DNA of 64,000 nucleotides from Stigmatella erecta (GTDB lineage Bacteria; Myxococcota; Myxococcia; Myxococcales; Myxococcaceae): NCBI RefSeq assembly GCF_900111745.1, contig NZ_FOIJ01000005.1, positions 248,001 to 312,000 of the forward strand, read 5' to 3'. Shown piece by piece: positions 61,250 to 64,000 of this stretch (position 1 is its first letter; each line of letters starts with the position of its first letter). The notes under the pieces were generated by a model. It saw only the letters and a program-made list of their open reading frames with translations, ran no database searches and was not told where the DNA came from. The position numbers and the translations under genes were made by a program.

Positions 61250-62746
61250 GTGAACAAGACGCTGCTGTTCGTCACCGTGCTGGTCATCGCCACGTGTGGG
61301 CTCATCTACGAGCTCATCGTGGGGGCGCTGGCCAGCTATCTGCTGGGCGACTCCATCACCCAGTTCTCCACCGTCATCGGCGGCTACCTGTTCGCCATGG
61401 GCATCGGCAGCTACCTGTCGCGCTTCATCGACAAGGGGCTGGCGCAGCGCTTCGTGGAGATCGAACTGGGCGTGGCGCTGGTGGGCGGGCTGTGTGCCCC
61501 GCTGCTGTTCCTCACCTTCACGCTGACGGATGTGTTCCACGTCGCGCTGTACGGCAGCGTGCTGGTGATTGGCACGCTGGTGGGGCTGGAGATTCCCCTG
61601 CTGCTGCGCATCCTCAAGGACCAGGTGCAGTTCAAGGACCTGGTCAGCCAGGTGCTGACGTTCGACTACCTGGGCGCGCTGGCGGCGAGCGTCACCTTCC
61701 CGCTGCTGTTCGTGCCCAAGCTGGGGCTGGTGCGCACCTCGCTGCTCTTCGGGCTGCTCAACGCGCTGGTGGGGCTGTGGAGCACGTGGCTGCTCGGGCC
61801 GGTGCTCGGCAACCCCACGCGGCTGCGGGTGAAGGCGGTGGGGCTGTCGCTGTTCCTGGTGGTGGGGCTGGCGCTGGGCGACCGGCTGACCACCTTCTAC
61901 GAGGACCAGCTCTACGCGGACGAGGTGGTGCACGCCTCCAACTCCCCGTACCAGCGCATCATCCTCACCCGGGGCAAGCGGGGCTTCTCGCTGTTTCTCA
62001 ACGGCAACCTGCAGTTCGCGAGCATCGACGAGTACCGCTACCACGAGTCCCTGGTGCACCCGGCCCTGGTGCGCGCGGGCTCGGTGGAGCGGGTGCTCAT
62101 CCTGGGGGGCGGGGACGGGCTGGCGGCCCGCGAGGTGCTGCGCTACCCGGAGGTGAAGTCCGTCACGCTGGTGGATCTGGATCCGGCCATCACCGGGCTG
62201 GCCACGGGCTACGGGGAGCTGGCGGCGCTCAACGGCCACGCGCTCTCGCACCCGAAGGTGCGGGTCATCAACACGGACGCGATGAAGTTCCTGGCGGAAG
62301 GCGAGGGGCTCTTCGACGCCGTCATCGTGGACTTCCCGGATCCGAACAACTTCTCGCTGGGCAAGCTGTACACCACGGGCTTCTACAAGCTCTTGAAGCG
62401 CCGGCTCGCGCCGGAAGGCGTGGCCGTCATCCAGAGCACGAGCCCGCTGTTCGCGCGCCGCTCGTTCTGGTGCGTGAACGAGACGCTGAAGGCCGCGGGC
62501 TTCTGGACGGAGCCGTACCACGCGCTGGTGCCCTCCTTTGGCGAGTGGGGCTATGTGCTGGTCTCCCACGGACCGGTGCCGCGCCGCCGCGCGCTGCCCG
62601 GGGGGCTGTCCTTCCTCGATGACGCCACGTTGGCCTTGCTCACCCAGTTCTCCCCCGACATGGGCCCGCTGCCCGCGGAGGTGAACCGGCTGAACAACCA
62701 GGTGCTGGTGCACTACTACGAGGAGGAGTGGAGCCGGTGGAACTGA
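61250..62746 (+). CDS. Membrane-anchored spermidine synthase-like protein
   Basis: The 498-aa protein has about six or seven transmembrane helices (residues 1-215), then a spermidine synthase domain with the nucleotide site VLILGGGDGLAAREVLR, Asp in VDLDPAI and the proton-transfer Asp in DFPDPNNFSLGKLY. It probably transfers the aminopropyl group from decarboxylated SAM made by SpeD. The substrate may be a membrane or unusual amine. GTG 61250. The stop overlaps the next start by 10 bases. Confidence 0.9.
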   Translation: MNKTLLFVTVLVIATCGLIYELIVGALASYLLGDSITQFSTVIGGYLFAMGIGSYLSRFIDKGLAQRFVEIELGVALVGGLCAPLLFLTFTLTDVFHVALYGSVLVIGTLVGLEIPLLLRILKDQVQFKDLVSQVLTFDYLGALAASVTFPLLFVPKLGLVRTSLLFGLLNALVGLWSTWLLGPVLGNPTRLRVKAVGLSLFLVVGLALGDRLTTFYEDQLYADEVVHASNSPYQRIILTRGKRGFSLFLNGNLQFASIDEYRYHESLVHPALVRAGSVERVLILGGGDGLAAREVLRYPEVKSVTLVDLDPAITGLATGYGELAALNGHALSHPKVRVINTDAMKFLAEGEGLFDAVIVDFPDPNNFSLGKLYTTGFYKLLKRRLAPEGVAVIQSTSPLFARRSFWCVNETLKAAGFWTEPYHALVPSFGEWGYVLVSHGPVPRRRALPGGLSFLDDATLALLTQFSPDMGPLPAEVNRLNNQVLVHYYEEEWSRWN

Positions 62747-64000
62747 CGCGGCGGGAGCTGATTGCCGCATTCCTAGGGCAGGCGGTGGCGGCGGGCGCGT
62801 GCCAGCGCTCGCGCCCCCGTGCCCCAGTGCCCGGCGCGCTGGTGGACCGGGCGATGGAGACGGGCCACCGCCTGAGGGGCGGGCCCTTGCCCCGCGCCGA
62901 AGGGGCGGAGCCGGTCGAGGTGCTCATCGTCGGCGCGGGGGTGGCGGGCCTGTCCGCGGCCTGGCGGCTCGCGGCGGCGGGCGTGAAGGACGTGCGGGTG
63001 GTGGAGCTGGAGGACGAGGCCGGCGGCACCTCCCGCTCGGGGAGGAACGCGGTGTCCTCCTTCCCGTGGGGCGCCCATTACCTGCCCGCGCCGCTGACGG
63101 AGCAGGGGGCGGTGCTGCGGCTCCTGCGGGAGCTGGGCTTCGTGTCCGGGATGGACGCGGAGGGCTACCCGGTGTTCCCGGAGGAGCTGCTCATTCGCGA
63201 GCCGGACGAGCGGCTCTTCTACAAGGGCGCCTGGTACGAGGGGCTGTACCTGCGCGCGGGCGCGAGCGGGGCGGACGTGGCGGAGCTGGCCCGCTTCGAG
63301 GCCCGGATGAACGCGTTCGCCGCGGCGCGGGACGCGAAGGGGCGCAAGGCGTTCGCCGTGCCCTCGGCGCTCAGCAGCGATGACGTGGAGTGGACGGCGC
63401 TCGACGCGGTGACCATGGCCCAGTGGCTGGAGGCCGAGGGCTTCCGCTCGCCCCGGCTGAAGTGGCTGGTGGACTACGCGTGCCGGGACGACTACGGCGC
63501 CACGGCGGAGGGCGTGTCCGCCTGGGCGGGCATCTGGTACTTCGCCGCGCGCCAGGACGGGAAAGGCGAGCGCAGCGAGGGCTTCCTGAGCTGGCCCGAG
63601 GGCAATGGCCGGCTGGTGCGGCACCTGCTGGGGTCGCTGGACCCGCGGCAGGTGGAGCGCCAGGTGCTGGTGCACACGGTGGAGCCGGGCGCGGACGGCT
63701 GCCGGGTGGAGGCGCTGGAGGCGGGGACGGGCAAGCCCCGGGCATTCCAGGCGCGCCAGGTGGTGTTCGCCGGGCCGCGCTTCGTGGCGGCGCACGTGGT
63801 GGCGCCGTGGCGCCAGCGGCGCCCGGAGTGGATGGGGGCCTTCACCTACGGGCCGTGGGTGGTGGCCAACCTCACGCTGTCGAGCCCGCCCCAGTCACAC
63901 GGCTTTCCGCTGGCCTGGGACAACGTCTTCTACGAGAGCCGCAGCCTGGGCTACGTGGCGGCCACGCACCAGGTGCTGCGCCAGGACGACTCGGGGCCCA
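62737..64000 (+). CDS. FAD-dependent amine oxidase-like protein, Tat lipoprotein, 3'-partial
   Basis: The start MELTRRELIAAFLGQAVAAG is a Tat signal (TRREL) followed by an AGAC lipobox-like site. The FAD site is VLIVGAGVAGLSAAWRL, followed by ELEDEAGGTSRSGRNAVSSF. The fold is that of flavin amine oxidases, and its place after the spermidine synthase suggests a polyamine or related substrate. GGAGGAG lies upstream of GTG 62737. Only 421 residues are in the window. Confidence 0.85.
   Translation, partial: MELTRRELIAAFLGQAVAAGACQRSRPRAPVPGALVDRAMETGHRLRGGPLPRAEGAEPVEVLIVGAGVAGLSAAWRLAAAGVKDVRVVELEDEAGGTSRSGRNAVSSFPWGAHYLPAPLTEQGAVLRLLRELGFVSGMDAEGYPVFPEELLIREPDERLFYKGAWYEGLYLRAGASGADVAELARFEARMNAFAAARDAKGRKAFAVPSALSSDDVEWTALDAVTMAQWLEAEGFRSPRLKWLVDYACRDDYGATAEGVSAWAGIWYFAARQDGKGERSEGFLSWPEGNGRLVRHLLGSLDPRQVERQVLVHTVEPGADGCRVEALEAGTGKPRAFQARQVVFAGPRFVAAHVVAPWRQRRPEWMGAFTYGPWVVANLTLSSPPQSHGFPLAWDNVFYESRSLGYVAATHQVLRQDDSGP

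Overview
This 64 kb window is high-GC (roughly 70% G+C by eye), almost fully coding chromosomal DNA. The gene content points to a myxobacterium, probably of the Myxococcus/Stigmatella/Archangium group: Ser/Thr kinases fused to TPR repeats, many lipoproteins with Pro/Ala linkers, orphan histidine kinases, NtrC-type regulators, MopE-like DCDD-repeat proteins and J-like/DUF4388 fusions. The taxon is an inference. I found no rRNA, tRNA, CRISPR array, prophage or insertion sequence.

Layout. 1-1972 (minus): lipoprotein cytochrome c and a molybdenum hydroxylase of the isoquinoline 1-oxidoreductase type; the large subunit runs off the left edge. 2152-4574 (plus): a membrane TPR protein and a DUF4388/J-like/TPR protein. 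4628-7452 (minus): two exported HEAT-repeat proteins and a small M23-like peptidase. 7625-11589 (plus): a Ser/Thr kinase with an anti-sigma-type zinc motif at its N-terminus, overlapping a sigma-factor gene. 11700-13986: two exported proteins, one resembling necrosis-inducing (NLP) proteins. 13996-18163: SWIM/SNF2 helicase and aldo-keto reductase. 18165-20361: methyltransferase, then an AhpD-like protein with an ECF41 sigma factor behind a full ECF41-type promoter. 20358-23489 (minus): a low-GC PD-(D/E)XK nuclease-like gene downstream of a WYL regulator. 23539-26892: lipoprotein, GFA-family protein and di-heme oxidoreductase. 27054-34676: an orphan LivK-type binding protein, then a compact suf operon (Rrf2 regulator, sufB, C, D, S, U, T) with a promoter and operator. 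34684-50136: signalling and envelope genes (three histidine-kinase or response-regulator proteins, a Ser/Thr kinase, DJ-1/PfpI, isoaspartyl peptidase, a large DUF3857/transglutaminase lipoprotein, a MopE-like protein). 50275-54796: glutathione reductase, a hybrid histidine kinase that appears to have been inserted, a relic of the reductase 3' end, and menB. 54825-58448 (minus): lipase-like, cyclophilin, esterase, YjbQ and RDD genes in one run. 58526-64000 (plus): speD, DUF4178, a 53-aa protein, DUF350, a membrane spermidine-synthase-like protein and a Tat-exported FAD amine-oxidase-like protein that runs off the right edge.

The strongest candidates for novel systems are the polyamine/membrane cluster at the right end, the WYL/nuclease pair at 20358-23489, and the kinase/anti-sigma fusion with its overlapping sigma factor. 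The clearest structural oddity is the duplicated gor 3' end flanking a histidine-kinase gene.
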